NCBI RefSeq assembly: GCF_020554865.1
Contig: NZ_JAJCIC010000010.1
Location: forward strand, 1-64,000
DNA: 64,000 nucleotides
DNA from: Lacrimispora sp. 210928-DFI.3.58
Lineage (GTDB): Bacteria; Bacillota; Clostridia; Lachnospirales; Lachnospiraceae
Direction: 5' to 3'
In this document: positions 9,041-17,576 of the stretch, one piece after another
How the letters are laid out: each line of letters starts with the position of its first letter
How positions within the stretch are numbered: the stretch's first letter is position 1
Made by a program: the position numbers and the translations under genes
The notes under the pieces: generated by a model
What the model was told of the DNA's origin: nothing
The model's database searches: none
Seen by the model: the letters and a program-made list of their open reading frames with translations, nothing else

Positions 9041-9101
9041 GGAGGGGAGTTCTCGGAAACCTGCCATAGCAATATGGCAAGGCGTCGGGTTCTTACCCTA
9101 C

Positions 9102-9376
9102 TGATGACGAGCCTTGCGCCCATCCCGCTGTCCACCTTCGGCAGCCGGGAGCAGAGCCAGACCGGGCAGAACTACCTCCGCTCCCTGTTCGCCCTCGGTT
9201 TCCAGGGCTTCCTCATCATGATCTGTGTCGGCATCTACGCTGTGCTGATACAGTCCATCTCGTTCACTTCGGATATAGTCGCCTCCCTCTGGGGCGTCGT
9301 GGGGTACACCGTCCTTTTAGTGTTCACCCTGTTCAAGACCGGGGGCCTTGCCCGGAGTGTGCTGAACGCCCATTGA
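9102..9376 (+). CDS. VirB6/TrbL-like channel protein, exon 2
   Basis: This is the 3' part of the gene starting at 5922. It resumes at LMTSLAPIPLSTFGSRE, a conserved stretch of ICE VirB6 proteins. Two more helices follow: FLIMICVGIYAVLIQSI and SLWGVVGYTVLLVFTLF. The frame is also open upstream to an ATG at 9074 inside the intron, but that ATG lies in intron domain VI and is not a convincing start. The stop is 18 bases before the PrgI gene. Confidence 0.82.
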
Positions 9377-9394
9377 CCGGGAAAGGAGGTTTTC

Positions 9395-9868
9395 ATGGCA
9401 GCGTATATCTCTATCCCCCGCGACCTCACGCGGGTAAAGTCCAAGGTGTTCTTTGGGCTGACGAAACGGCAGCTTGCCTGCTTTGGGGCGGCGGCGCTCA
9501 TCGGCGTCCCGGCGTTCTTCCTGATGAAGCGTTCCGGCAACACCAGCCTCGCCGTCATGGGGATGATCGTCCTCATGCTCCCGCTGTTCTTCCTCGCCAT
9601 GTATGAGAAGGACGGGCAGCCGCTGGAGGTGGTGGCGCGGCACTTCATCCAGGCGAAGTTCATCCGCCCGAAGGTGCGCCCCTATGCGACCAACAACTAT
9701 TACTCTGCCCTCATGCGGCAGGACCAAGTGGAAAAGGAGGTACAGGCCATTGTTCAGAACGCAGAAAGGCGGGCGCGGGAAAGCGGACCCCATCGCCCTT
9801 CCCGCAAGCCTGACGAAAGCGGAAAAAAAGCAGATCAGGGCCATCATCGAGAAGGCCCGCAGGGATGA
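9395..9868 (+). CDS. PrgI family membrane protein (VirB3-like position)
   Basis: This small inner-membrane protein of Gram-positive type IV secretion systems lies directly before the VirB4 ATPase, as VirB3 does in other systems. It starts MAAYISIPRDLTRVKSKVFFG after AAAGGAGG. It has two membrane helices, at about residues 28-45 (LACFGAAALIGVPAFFL) and 50-68 (LAVMGMIVLMLPLFFLAMY). The last 40 residues are basic and low in complexity and overlap the VirB4 gene by 119 bases. The family usually ends near residue 120, so this tail may simply reflect the overlap. Confidence 0.85.
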   Translation: MAAYISIPRDLTRVKSKVFFGLTKRQLACFGAAALIGVPAFFLMKRSGNTSLAVMGMIVLMLPLFFLAMYEKDGQPLEVVARHFIQAKFIRPKVRPYATNNYYSALMRQDQVEKEVQAIVQNAERRARESGPHRPSRKPDESGKKADQGHHREGPQG

Positions 9869-12191
9869 CGGCACTCCCCGCACCGCCCAGCAGTCCATCC
9901 CGTTCCAGCGGATGTTCCCGGACGGCATCTGCCGTGTGACAGACAACTACTACACCAAGACCGTCCAGTTCAACGACATCAACTACCAGCTCGCCCAGCA
10001 GGAGGACAAGACCGCCATCTTTGAGGAGTGGTGCAGCTTCCTCAACTTCTTCGACAGCTCCATCCACTTTGAGCTGTCCTTCATGAACATGGCGACCGAT
10101 GCGGAGAGCTTCGAGAAGTCCGTCCGCATCCCGCCGGCGGGGGACGCCTTTGACAGTGTGCGGGCGGAGTACAGCCAGATGCTGAAAAGCCAGCTTGCCA
10201 GGGGCAACAACGGCCTCACCAAGGCGAAGTACCTGACCTTCGGCATCGAGGCGGCGTCCATGCGGCAGGCGAAGCCCCGGCTGGACCATGTGGAGACGGA
10301 CCTGCTCAACAACTTCAAGCGCATCGGCGTGACCGCCACGGTGCTGAACGGGAAGGAGCGCCTGCGCCTGATGCACTCCATGTTCCACATGGGGGAGCGT
10401 GAGCCGTTCGCCTTTGAGTGGAAATGGCTGGTGGAGTCCGGGCTGTCCGTGAAGGACTTCATCGCCCCCGCCGCCTTTGCCTTCAAGGGCCGGCGCACCT
10501 TCCAGGTGGGGGATATGTACGGGGCCATGTCGTTCCTGTCCATCACGGCCTCGGACATCAGCGACCGGATGCTGGCGGACATCCTGGATGTGGACTCCAG
10601 CCAGATCGTCACCATGCACATCCAGTCCATCGACCAGAACAAGGCCATCAAGACGGTGAAGCACACCATCACGGAGCTGGACCGCAGCAAGATCGAGGAA
10701 CAGAAAAAGGCGGTCCGCGCCGGGTACGACATCGACATCATCCCCTCCGACCTCGCCACCTACGGAAAGGACGCCAAGGCGCTCTTAAAGGAATTGCAGA
10801 GCCAGAACGAGCGGATGTTCATGGTGACATTCCTGGTGATGAACACCGGGCGCACCGAGCAGGAGCTGGAGACCAACGTGTTCCAGTCCCAGAGCATCGC
10901 CCAGAAGCACAACTGCGTCCTGCGGCGGCTGGACTTCCAGCAGGAGCAGGGCCTGATGTCCTCCCTGCCGCTGGCGCAGAACCTCATCGAGATACAGCGG
11001 GGCCTCACCACCAGCTCCACCGCCATCTTCATCCCGTTCACCACGCAGGAGCTGTTCCAGGACCGGAAGGAGTCCCTCTACTACGGCCTGAACGCCCTTT
11101 CCAACAACCTCATCATGGTGGACAGGAAGTCCCTGAAGAACCCCAACGGCCTCATCCTCGGCACTCCCGGCTCCGGCAAGTCCTTCGCCGCCAAGCGGGA
11201 GATCGCCAACGCCTTTTTGGTGTCGGACGATGATGTCATCATCTGTGACCCGGAGGCGGAGTACGCGCCCCTTGTCCAGCGGTTCAACGGGCAGATCATC
11301 AGGATCAGCCCGTCCAGTACGCAGTATGTCAACCCGATGGACATCAATCTGAACTACTCTGAGGAGGACAACCCCATCGCCCTGAAAGCCGACTTCATCC
11401 TCTCCCTCTGTGAGCTGGTGGTAGGCGGCAAGGAGGGCCTCCAGCCCGTGGAGAAAACGGTCATCGACCGCTGCGTCCACCAGATATACCAGAAGTATTT
11501 TGAGAACCCCGCGCCGGAGAATATGCCCCTCTTGCAGGACCTCTATGAGGCGCTCTTAAAGCAGGAGGAAAAGGAGGCCCGCCATGTGGCGACCGCTTTG
11601 GAGATCTATGTCACCGGGTCGCTCAACATCTTCAACCACCGCACCAATGTGGACATCGAGAACCGCATCGTCTGCTTCGACATCAAGGACCTGGGCAAGC
11701 AGATGAAGAAGATCGGGATGCTGGTGGTGCAGGACCAGGTGTGGGGGCGCGTGACCCAGAACCGCAGCGCGGGCAAGGCCACCCGGTACTTTATGGATGA
11801 GTTCCACCTTCTGCTCAAAGAGGAGCAGACGGCGGCCTACTCCGTGGAGATATGGAAACGGTTCAGGAAATGGGGCGGCATCCCCACCGGCATCACCCAG
11901 AATGTGAAGGACCTGCTCTCCAGCCGGGAAGTGGAGAACATCTTCGAGAACAGCGACTTCATCATCATGCTCAACCAGGCGGCGGGCGACCGCACCATCC
12001 TGGCGAAACAGCTCAACATTTCCCCGCACCAGCTCTCCTATGTGACCCACTCCGGCGAGGGCGAGGGGCTGCTGTTCTTCGGGAATGTCATCCTGCCCTT
12101 TGTGGACCGTTTCCCCACCGACCTGGAACTCTACAAGATCATGACGACCAAGTTGACGGAGGTCAAGGAACGGGAGGCGGACAATGGCTGA
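9750..12191 (+). CDS. VirB4/TraE-like conjugation ATPase
   Basis: This cytoplasmic ATPase powers assembly and operation of the conjugation channel. The TTG at 9750 is taken as start because AGGAGG ends 9 bases before it and the family-like sequence (FPDGICRVTDNYYTKTVQFN) begins soon after. The frame is open further upstream, but that part is a shadow of the PrgI gene. Walker A, GTPGSGKS, is near residue 472 and Walker B, RYFMDEFHLLL, near residue 678. The protein is about 813 residues. Its end overlaps the next start by 8 bases. Confidence 0.92.
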   Translation: MFRTQKGGRGKADPIALPASLTKAEKKQIRAIIEKARRDDGTPRTAQQSIPFQRMFPDGICRVTDNYYTKTVQFNDINYQLAQQEDKTAIFEEWCSFLNFFDSSIHFELSFMNMATDAESFEKSVRIPPAGDAFDSVRAEYSQMLKSQLARGNNGLTKAKYLTFGIEAASMRQAKPRLDHVETDLLNNFKRIGVTATVLNGKERLRLMHSMFHMGEREPFAFEWKWLVESGLSVKDFIAPAAFAFKGRRTFQVGDMYGAMSFLSITASDISDRMLADILDVDSSQIVTMHIQSIDQNKAIKTVKHTITELDRSKIEEQKKAVRAGYDIDIIPSDLATYGKDAKALLKELQSQNERMFMVTFLVMNTGRTEQELETNVFQSQSIAQKHNCVLRRLDFQQEQGLMSSLPLAQNLIEIQRGLTTSSTAIFIPFTTQELFQDRKESLYYGLNALSNNLIMVDRKSLKNPNGLILGTPGSGKSFAAKREIANAFLVSDDDVIICDPEAEYAPLVQRFNGQIIRISPSSTQYVNPMDINLNYSEEDNPIALKADFILSLCELVVGGKEGLQPVEKTVIDRCVHQIYQKYFENPAPENMPLLQDLYEALLKQEEKEARHVATALEIYVTGSLNIFNHRTNVDIENRIVCFDIKDLGKQMKKIGMLVVQDQVWGRVTQNRSAGKATRYFMDEFHLLLKEEQTAAYSVEIWKRFRKWGGIPTGITQNVKDLLSSREVENIFENSDFIIMLNQAAGDRTILAKQLNISPHQLSYVTHSGEGEGLLFFGNVILPFVDRFPTDLELYKIMTTKLTEVKEREADNG

Positions 12192-14103
12192 CAAGGCGCA
12201 CCGCCTCCATTTTACGGAGGATGAGCTTTCTGACCGGGACATCCGCAGGGCGGCGAAAAAGGCTGATAAAGCCGCCGATAAAGCGGACCGGGCAAATGAG
12301 AAGCTCCCGACAAAGAGGCGTGTGCGTATCACCCGTGACAGCGGCAGGGCCGAGGCCGTGGACGAGCGGCTGTCGGATAAGCTCCACCAGTCCCGGCAGT
12401 CCTCCAAGGCGGACCGGGAAAAGGAAAAGGCCCCATCCAAAAGAAAGCCCCGCACCACCGCCAGGGGCGGCAAGGTAGAGGCCACCGCGGAGCGGTTCTC
12501 GGATAAGCTGCGCCCGGAACGCCAGTCCACGAAAGCCGCAAGGGACAAGCTCCGCATCGAGGTGACGGAAGTCACTGCCCAGAAGCCGGGAGTGGGTGGC
12601 CGGGCGGCGGTCAACGCCCCCGCCGCTGCCCTCTATGCGGCAAGGAACACCGTCCGGGACGCTGTGGGCCGTTCGGACAATGAGGCTGAGGGCAACTCCG
12701 GCGCGGACGCCCTGCAAAGCGGGGAGTCCACGGTGCGGAACACCGGGAACATCGTGAACAACCGCCAGTACAGCCACAAGCTGAGACAGTACGACAAGGC
12801 GGCGAGGCTGGAGAAGAAGTCGGACAACGCCAATGTGGAGGCCCTGTACCAGCGGGAGCGGCACAATGACCCCAGCCCCTCCTCCAACCCCATCTCCAGG
12901 TGGCGGCAGAAGCAGGAACTGAAAAAGCGGTATATGGAGGCCAAAGCCAGCGGCAGGGCCGGGGCATCGGCGTCAGGGGCGGCGAAGGGCGGCAAAAAGA
13001 CCGCCGAGGGAACGAAGTCTGTGGTGGATAAAGGGATCGAGTTCGTGAAGGAGCATCCCAAAGCCATCCTCATCGCCGGCGCCCTGGGGCTGCTCATCAT
13101 GCTCATCGCCGGGATGTTCTCCTCCTGTACCGCCATGTTCGCCGGGAGCGGGAACGCTGTGCTGGGGACCTCCTATACGGCGGAGGACACTGACATCACG
13201 GGGACGGATGCGGATTACTCCGCGCTGGAGACCGCCCTGAATAGTCAGATAAGCAATATCGAAAGCACCCACCCCGGCTATGACGAGTACCGCTACGACC
13301 TGGCGGAGATCGGCCACAACCCCTATGAGCTGGCCTCCTACCTCACCGTCCTGTTTGAGGACTACACCAGGGCGGAGGTCCAAAGCACCCTGCAAAGCCT
13401 GTTCGCCCAGCAGTACACCCTCACCCTCACGCCGGAGGTGGAAGTGCGATACCGCACAGAGACAAGGACGGACAGCGAGGGCAACGACTACGATGTGGAA
13501 GTGCCGTACAACTATTATATCCTCAATGTGAAGCTGACGAACAAGGGGCTGGGGGCGGTGATCCGGGCCTCCGGGCTGACAACGGAGCAGGCCGACCGCT
13601 ACGATGTGCTGATGACGACCAGCGGCAACCGTTCGGAGCTGTTCGGGGAGGATGTGTACGGCGTGGCCGAGGGCGAATACACGGATTATGACATCCCCGG
13701 CGAGGCGCTGACCGATGAGCGGTTCCGCAGGATGATAACCGAGGCGGAGAAGTATCTGGGCTATCCGTATGTCTGGGGCGGCTCCAGCCCGTCCACCTCC
13801 TTTGACTGCTCCGGCTTTGTGTCGTGGGTCATCAACCACTGCGGCAACGGCTGGAACGTGGGGCGGCTGGGGGCAAAGGGACTGAAAAATATCTGCGACA
13901 TCATCCCGCCCGACCAGGCGAAGCCGGGAGACCTGATCTTCTTCCACCACACCTATGACGCCCCGGACCCCAGCGACGCCACCCATGTGGGCATCTATGT
14001 GGGCGATGGGATGATGATCCACTGCGGAAATCCCATCTCCTACGCCAGTACCGAAAGTAACTACTGGCAGAGCCATTTCCTGTGCTTCGGGCGCATCAGG
14101 TAA
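12184..14103 (+). CDS. CD1108-like cell-wall hydrolase, NlpC/P60 domain
   Basis: This bitopic protein is thought to open the peptidoglycan for the conjugation apparatus. Residues 1-280 form a highly charged, Lys/Arg/Ala-rich cytoplasmic part. One membrane helix lies at about 293-315 (AILIAGALGLLIMLIAGMF). An extracellular middle domain follows, then the C-terminal NlpC/P60 peptidase with YVWGGSSPS, catalytic Cys in SFDCSGF near 541 and His in THVGIYVG near 600. The 639-residue length is normal for the ICE family. A second muramidase domain is not evident. Confidence 0.88.
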   Translation: MADKAHRLHFTEDELSDRDIRRAAKKADKAADKADRANEKLPTKRRVRITRDSGRAEAVDERLSDKLHQSRQSSKADREKEKAPSKRKPRTTARGGKVEATAERFSDKLRPERQSTKAARDKLRIEVTEVTAQKPGVGGRAAVNAPAAALYAARNTVRDAVGRSDNEAEGNSGADALQSGESTVRNTGNIVNNRQYSHKLRQYDKAARLEKKSDNANVEALYQRERHNDPSPSSNPISRWRQKQELKKRYMEAKASGRAGASASGAAKGGKKTAEGTKSVVDKGIEFVKEHPKAILIAGALGLLIMLIAGMFSSCTAMFAGSGNAVLGTSYTAEDTDITGTDADYSALETALNSQISNIESTHPGYDEYRYDLAEIGHNPYELASYLTVLFEDYTRAEVQSTLQSLFAQQYTLTLTPEVEVRYRTETRTDSEGNDYDVEVPYNYYILNVKLTNKGLGAVIRASGLTTEQADRYDVLMTTSGNRSELFGEDVYGVAEGEYTDYDIPGEALTDERFRRMITEAEKYLGYPYVWGGSSPSTSFDCSGFVSWVINHCGNGWNVGRLGAKGLKNICDIIPPDQAKPGDLIFFHHTYDAPDPSDATHVGIYVGDGMMIHCGNPISYASTESNYWQSHFLCFGRIR

Positions 14104-14118
14104 AACAGAAAGGCGGTG

Positions 14119-14517
14119 ATGGACAAGATGGACGAGATGGAGAAAGACCAGCGCAAGTCGCAGGAGGCGCCATACCCTGATGATACGATCGGGAGCCTTA
14201 TGGCGGAGTGCGAGGAGCTGGAACAGTATATCGCCAGCGAAAAAGACAGCCTGGAGCGGTTCATGCTGGAGACCGGCGGCGCAAGTGACGCATCCGACCG
14301 CATAGAGGAGCGGATAGCCATCCTGAAGGATATGCTCGCGTCAGCGGAAGGCCGCTTGCAGGCGCTGTGCGATGAACAGGAGTGGGAAGCTTTTGCTCCT
14401 GAGAAAGAGGCCGCAGGGCGGGCATCGGTGATAAAGGACCTTGCGGAGAGAAAGGCGGCAACACAGAAACCGCCTGAAACGAAAAAGGAGAGGCACTCCC
14501 CCGGTATGGAGAGATAG
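14119..14517 (+). CDS. Hypothetical coiled-coil protein of the ICE
   Basis: This is an acidic, helical protein of about 132 residues with no recognised domain. The stretch from LMAECEELEQYIASEKDSL to RLQALCDEQ is predicted by eye as coiled coil. GTG 14116 and ATG 14119 are adjacent; ATG is preferred, with AAAGGCGG just upstream. Position between the cell-wall hydrolase and the DUF4315 protein suggests a minor transfer function. Confidence 0.6.
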   Translation: MDKMDEMEKDQRKSQEAPYPDDTIGSLMAECEELEQYIASEKDSLERFMLETGGASDASDRIEERIAILKDMLASAEGRLQALCDEQEWEAFAPEKEAAGRASVIKDLAERKAATQKPPETKKERHSPGMER

Positions 14518-14573
14518 CGGGGACACCCGCATCCCCGTTCCGGGCGTTTCAGGCACAACCAAAAGGAGCGGAT

Positions 14574-14879
14574 ATGAGCGAGAAACTGGACAGGATCGGG
14601 GCGGACCGTGACCGCGCAAAGGAAAAGCGCGACCAGTGGGATGCCCGGTACAAGGAGCTTTGCCAGAAGTATATCCAGCAGGAGAACACGGAGATCCATG
14701 AGATGGTGCGGGCGCAGAACATGACCCCGGACCAGCTTGCGGCGGTCCTGAAAGCCCTGCAAAACGGGCTGTTCCCCTCCCCGGCTGCCATGCCGGGGGC
14801 GGGTGCGCCGGATACGCTGTCTGGCCGTGACAACAACATTTCTGAGATCAAGGAGGATGAACAGCATGAAGATCAATAA
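14574..14879 (+). CDS. DUF4315-like protein
   Basis: This 101-residue protein starts with a Lys/Arg/Glu-rich helix (residues 1-45), followed by EIHEMVRAQNMTPDQLAAVL. The pattern of a coiled coil ending in MVRxxxMTPxxL is typical of DUF4315 proteins, which occur in clostridial ICEs just before DUF4366 proteins. The same order is seen here. The function is unknown. AAAGGAGCG precedes the ATG. The 3' end overlaps the next gene by 14 bases. Confidence 0.75.
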   Translation: MSEKLDRIGADRDRAKEKRDQWDARYKELCQKYIQQENTEIHEMVRAQNMTPDQLAAVLKALQNGLFPSPAAMPGAGAPDTLSGRDNNISEIKEDEQHEDQ

Positions 14880-16164
14880 CATGATCGCCGGCCTTCTGGC
14901 GGGCGTTCTGATGATGGGCAACCTCTCCGCCGTCTGCTTTGCGGCGGAGGCTGCCCCGGACCCCACCAGCGGGGACGTTCCCACGGAGGCCGTGGAGACC
15001 GCCCCCGCCGGAACGGACGGGGCCACTGAGGACGGGGACGCCACGGAGACCGACAGCCCCGCCCTGCCCGATGGCGTCACCCTTGGCACAAAGGTCGTCC
15101 TGCCGGAGGGCGTGAGCATCGGTGAGGACGGGAAGATCACCTTTTCCGCCCAGGGCATGGAGCAGATCATGGAGGCCCTGATGGGCGCTGATGCCAGCGG
15201 GGATACCGATGCCGCCGCTGATGCCAGCGGGGACGCTGATACTGCTGCGGATGCTGACACCGGGGCAGAGCCTGAGACCGTCACCATCGGCACAGTCAAT
15301 GTCCGCAGCGACACCTACCTGAACCTCCGCTCCGGCTCCGGCCTGGAGCATTCAGTGATCGGGCATCTGCTCCGGGGGACGGAGGTGGAGGTCGTTGGCG
15401 AGAGCGGCGACTGGTATGAGGTCGTGGTCCCGGAGGCTACCGGGTATGTCTACAAGGACTATCTGGATGTGGCGGAACAGGAGGCCCCTGCCGCCCCGCC
15501 TGCGGATGGGGGGCAGGATGCGCCTGACACAAGCGGCGGCTTTGACGAGGACACCCTGATGATGATGCTCCTGCTGATGATGAGCATGGGGAGTACCGAC
15601 ACGGCAGAGCCTCCCTCCGCCGCCCTCACCCCGGACGGGAACCTGACGCTGGTGGACGATTATGACGAGGCCCATGCGGACGGTTCCGGCAAGCAGTTCA
15701 TCACGCTGGTGACAAAGGCCGGGAACACCTTCTACCTCATCATCGACCGGGATGACGAGGGGGAGCAGACTGTCCACTTCCTGAACCTGGTGGACGAGGC
15801 GGACCTGCTGGCCCTGATGGACGAGGACACGGCGGCGAAGTACACCAAGCCTGAGCCGGAGGTCCAGCCGCCCGCTGAGACCCAGCCCCCGGAGGATGGG
15901 GACGGCGAGGACGAGCCGGATGCGGAGAAACCCGCGCCCAGGGTGAACCCCCTGCCCGCCCTTATCCTTGTGCTGGCGCTCCTGGGCGGAGGCGGCTTCT
16001 TTGCCTATACCAAGTTCTTCAAGGGGAAGAAAAAGGAACAGGCAAAGCCTGACCCGGACGCAGATTATCTGGACGATGAGGAGGACTACGGCCTCCCGGA
16101 GGACACCGGCCCTGACGATGAGGACGGGGGCGGTTTTGACGCAGAGGACGATGAACCTGTGTAA
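14866..16164 (+). CDS. Secreted DUF4366-like protein with SH3b domain
   Basis: The start at ATG 14866 (MKINNMIAGLLAG) is set by AAGGAGGA 8 bases upstream. A signal peptide covers residues 1-27, ending near SAVCFAAEA. An Ala/Asp/Gly-rich linker follows, then a bacterial SH3 domain near 145-205 (GTVNVRSDTYLNLRSGSG, GYVYKDYLDV), which is likely to touch the cell wall. The DUF4366-like part has KQFITLVTKAGNTFYLIID. A membrane helix lies near 365-385 (LPALILVLALLGGGGFFAY), with an acidic cytoplasmic tail. Together with the NlpC/P60 protein it probably forms the envelope part of the transfer channel. The SH3b insertion is not present in all relatives. Confidence 0.78.
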   Translation: MKINNMIAGLLAGVLMMGNLSAVCFAAEAAPDPTSGDVPTEAVETAPAGTDGATEDGDATETDSPALPDGVTLGTKVVLPEGVSIGEDGKITFSAQGMEQIMEALMGADASGDTDAAADASGDADTAADADTGAEPETVTIGTVNVRSDTYLNLRSGSGLEHSVIGHLLRGTEVEVVGESGDWYEVVVPEATGYVYKDYLDVAEQEAPAAPPADGGQDAPDTSGGFDEDTLMMMLLLMMSMGSTDTAEPPSAALTPDGNLTLVDDYDEAHADGSGKQFITLVTKAGNTFYLIIDRDDEGEQTVHFLNLVDEADLLALMDEDTAAKYTKPEPEVQPPAETQPPEDGDGEDEPDAEKPAPRVNPLPALILVLALLGGGGFFAYTKFFKGKKKEQAKPDPDADYLDDEEDYGLPEDTGPDDEDGGGFDAEDDEPV

Positions 16165-16232
16165 GACGGGGGCGCGTGAGAAAGGCGGCGGGAGCCGCTT
16201 TTTTTCATGCCCTCCGGCCATTGGGAGGCGCT

Positions 16233-16796
16233 ATGGAGAAGAAAAAGTACAGTGTGATCTATGCTGACCCGCCGTGGCAGTTCAAGGCGTATTCCGCCAA
16301 AGGGATGGGGCGCAGTGCGGAGAACCACTACCCCACGATGGGCATCGACGCCATCAAAGACCTGCCCGTGGGCGAGCTGGCGGATAAGGATTGCGCTCTT
16401 TTTCTGTGGGTGACGTTCCCCTGCCTGCGGGAGGGGCTGGCCGTACTGGATAGCTGGGGCTTCACCTACAAGACGGCGGCTTTCGTCTGGGTCAAGCAGA
16501 ACAGAAAGGCGGACAGCCTGTTCTGGGGGCTGGGGTACTGGACACGGGCCAACGCCGAGGTCTGCCTCCTCGCCACGAAGGGGAACCCCAGCCGGGTGTC
16601 CGCCGGCGTCCATCAGGTGATCCTCTCCCACATCGAGGAACACAGCAAAAAGCCCCAGGAGGCGCGGGAGCGCATCGTCCGGCTCATGGGCGATGTCCCC
16701 CGGATCGAGCTGTTCGCCCGGACAAAGCCGGAGGGCTGGGATGTCTGGGGGAACGAGGTCAACAGTGATATTTCTATGGAAGGACGTAACGGTTGA
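16233..16796 (+). CDS. MT-A70 family DNA N6-adenine methyltransferase
   Basis: This 187-residue SAM-dependent methyltransferase contains the catalytic DPPW motif (YADPPWQFK) at about residues 11-14. Other family features are LFLWVTFPCL and the C-terminal RIELFARTKPEGWDVWGNE. The ATG at 16233 follows GGGAGG at 16224-16228. Small MT-A70 enzymes in mobile elements usually act as orphan adenine methylases. Protection against host restriction is an inference. No partner endonuclease was seen nearby. Confidence 0.88.
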   Translation: MEKKKYSVIYADPPWQFKAYSAKGMGRSAENHYPTMGIDAIKDLPVGELADKDCALFLWVTFPCLREGLAVLDSWGFTYKTAAFVWVKQNRKADSLFWGLGYWTRANAEVCLLATKGNPSRVSAGVHQVILSHIEEHSKKPQEARERIVRLMGDVPRIELFARTKPEGWDVWGNEVNSDISMEGRNG

Positions 16797-16860
16797 CCGG
16801 GCATGGAGCGTGGGGGTGGTGCAAGAGCCAGCCCCACGCCCATTTTAAGGAGGTGTGGCT

Positions 16861-16989
16861 GTGCGTATCGACCCCCGGAAGTTTTTTGAGTTCCTTGTCC
16901 TCCTGATGCTGGGGATGTGCCTGACATTGCTCTATATGTATGGCCTCCAAAATAGTTATGGCGCATACGCCGTATCCATGCTACAATGA
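16861..16989 (+). CDS. Small membrane protein
   Basis: GTG 16861 is preceded by AAGGAGGTGTGGCT and opens a 42-residue frame. It has one hydrophobic segment, FEFLVLLMLGMCLTLLYMYG, flanked by a basic N-terminus (MRIDPRK). There is no known family. The strong ribosome site and clear helix argue for a real gene despite its size. Confidence 0.5.
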   Translation: MRIDPRKFFEFLVLLMLGMCLTLLYMYGLQNSYGAYAVSMLQ

Positions 16990-17016
16990 GTGCGGCAATG
17001 CCGGGAGGTGACGGGT

Positions 17017-17499
17017 ATGGGCGCAAGGGCAAGGGAATGGAAAGACCTGAAAGCAAAACAGAAACAGAAGTTATCCGAGGTCATGTTCGGCGTGGTCTGC
17101 GCCCATTACAAGGAGCATGGGCGGATGCCCGCTGATGCTGACCTGGAGAAGCTGGCAAAGACGGCTTTCACCAAGATACAGGGACATGGGCTGGGCCTGT
17201 CCTATGAGACGGTCCATGATGTTTTCCTGAAAAAGCAGGCCAGATTTGCGGAGCGGATCGAGAAGAACGGCCTCCCGGAACCGCCGAAGCCCAAGGTGAA
17301 GAAAACCGAGGCGGAGAAGCTGGCGATCAAGCGGGCCGCCCGGAAACGGAAAAAGGCGAGGCTGGCGGCGCAGGAACAGCAGCGGCTGCCGGAGCAGGAT
17401 GACCGCTTCTTTTATATCGCCGGATACACCTCCGGGGGCGCCCCCTATGGCGTCACCTGGGAGGAAATGGGGCTGGAACCCTGGGAAGAACTGCAATAG
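17017..17499 (+). CDS. Hypothetical basic protein of the ICE
   Basis: The ATG at 17017 follows GGGAGGTG at 17000-17008 with suitable spacing; a GTG at 16990 is in frame but lacks a site. The protein has about 160 residues. The middle (EAEKLAIKRAARKRKKARLAA) is strongly basic and may touch nucleic acid. The end reads FFYIAGYTSGGAPYGVTWEE, a motif that recurs in uncharacterised clostridial proteins. It has no recognised domain, and its position before the topoisomerase gene is the only context. Confidence 0.6.
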   Translation: MGARAREWKDLKAKQKQKLSEVMFGVVCAHYKEHGRMPADADLEKLAKTAFTKIQGHGLGLSYETVHDVFLKKQARFAERIEKNGLPEPPKPKVKKTEAEKLAIKRAARKRKKARLAAQEQQRLPEQDDRFFYIAGYTSGGAPYGVTWEEMGLEPWEELQ

Positions 17500-17513
17500 A
17501 ACAGCATATTTTT

Positions 17514-17547
17514 AGCGGTTTGCGTGTGGCAGGCCGCTTATTTTTTT
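17514..17547 (+). terminator. Weak terminator before topoisomerase gene
   Basis: AGCGG (17514-17518) pairs with CCGCT (17534-17538), and TATTTTTTT follows. The stem is short, so the strength is uncertain. Confidence 0.4.
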
Positions 17548-17576
17548 ACCCCAAATAAGGAAAGGAGCTACTGCCT

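Larger units (their letters stand above)
6514..9101 (+). mobile_element. Group II intron inserted in the virB6-like gene
   Basis: The interruption of VirB6 contains a reverse transcriptase/maturase gene and, near its 3' end, a canonical domain V. The boundaries proposed here begin GCGCG, close to the GUGYG consensus, and end in AC, matching the 3' AY rule. They also keep the host frame intact when joined. Shifting both ends by one base (6513-9100) would keep the frame too but fits the consensus less well. The 6514-7165 part should fold as domains I-III, with the ORF in domain IV. It is 2588 bases long, in the same orientation as the host gene. Confidence 0.82.

Noticed and set aside
9074..9101. 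ATG 9074 as start of an independent membrane gene
   Set aside because: It lies inside group II intron domain VI; the sequence after 9102 is the missing end of VirB6.
9603..9749. Earlier start for the VirB4 gene
   Set aside because: This part is a shadow of the PrgI gene; TTG 9750 has a well-spaced AGGAGG and the family similarity starts after it.
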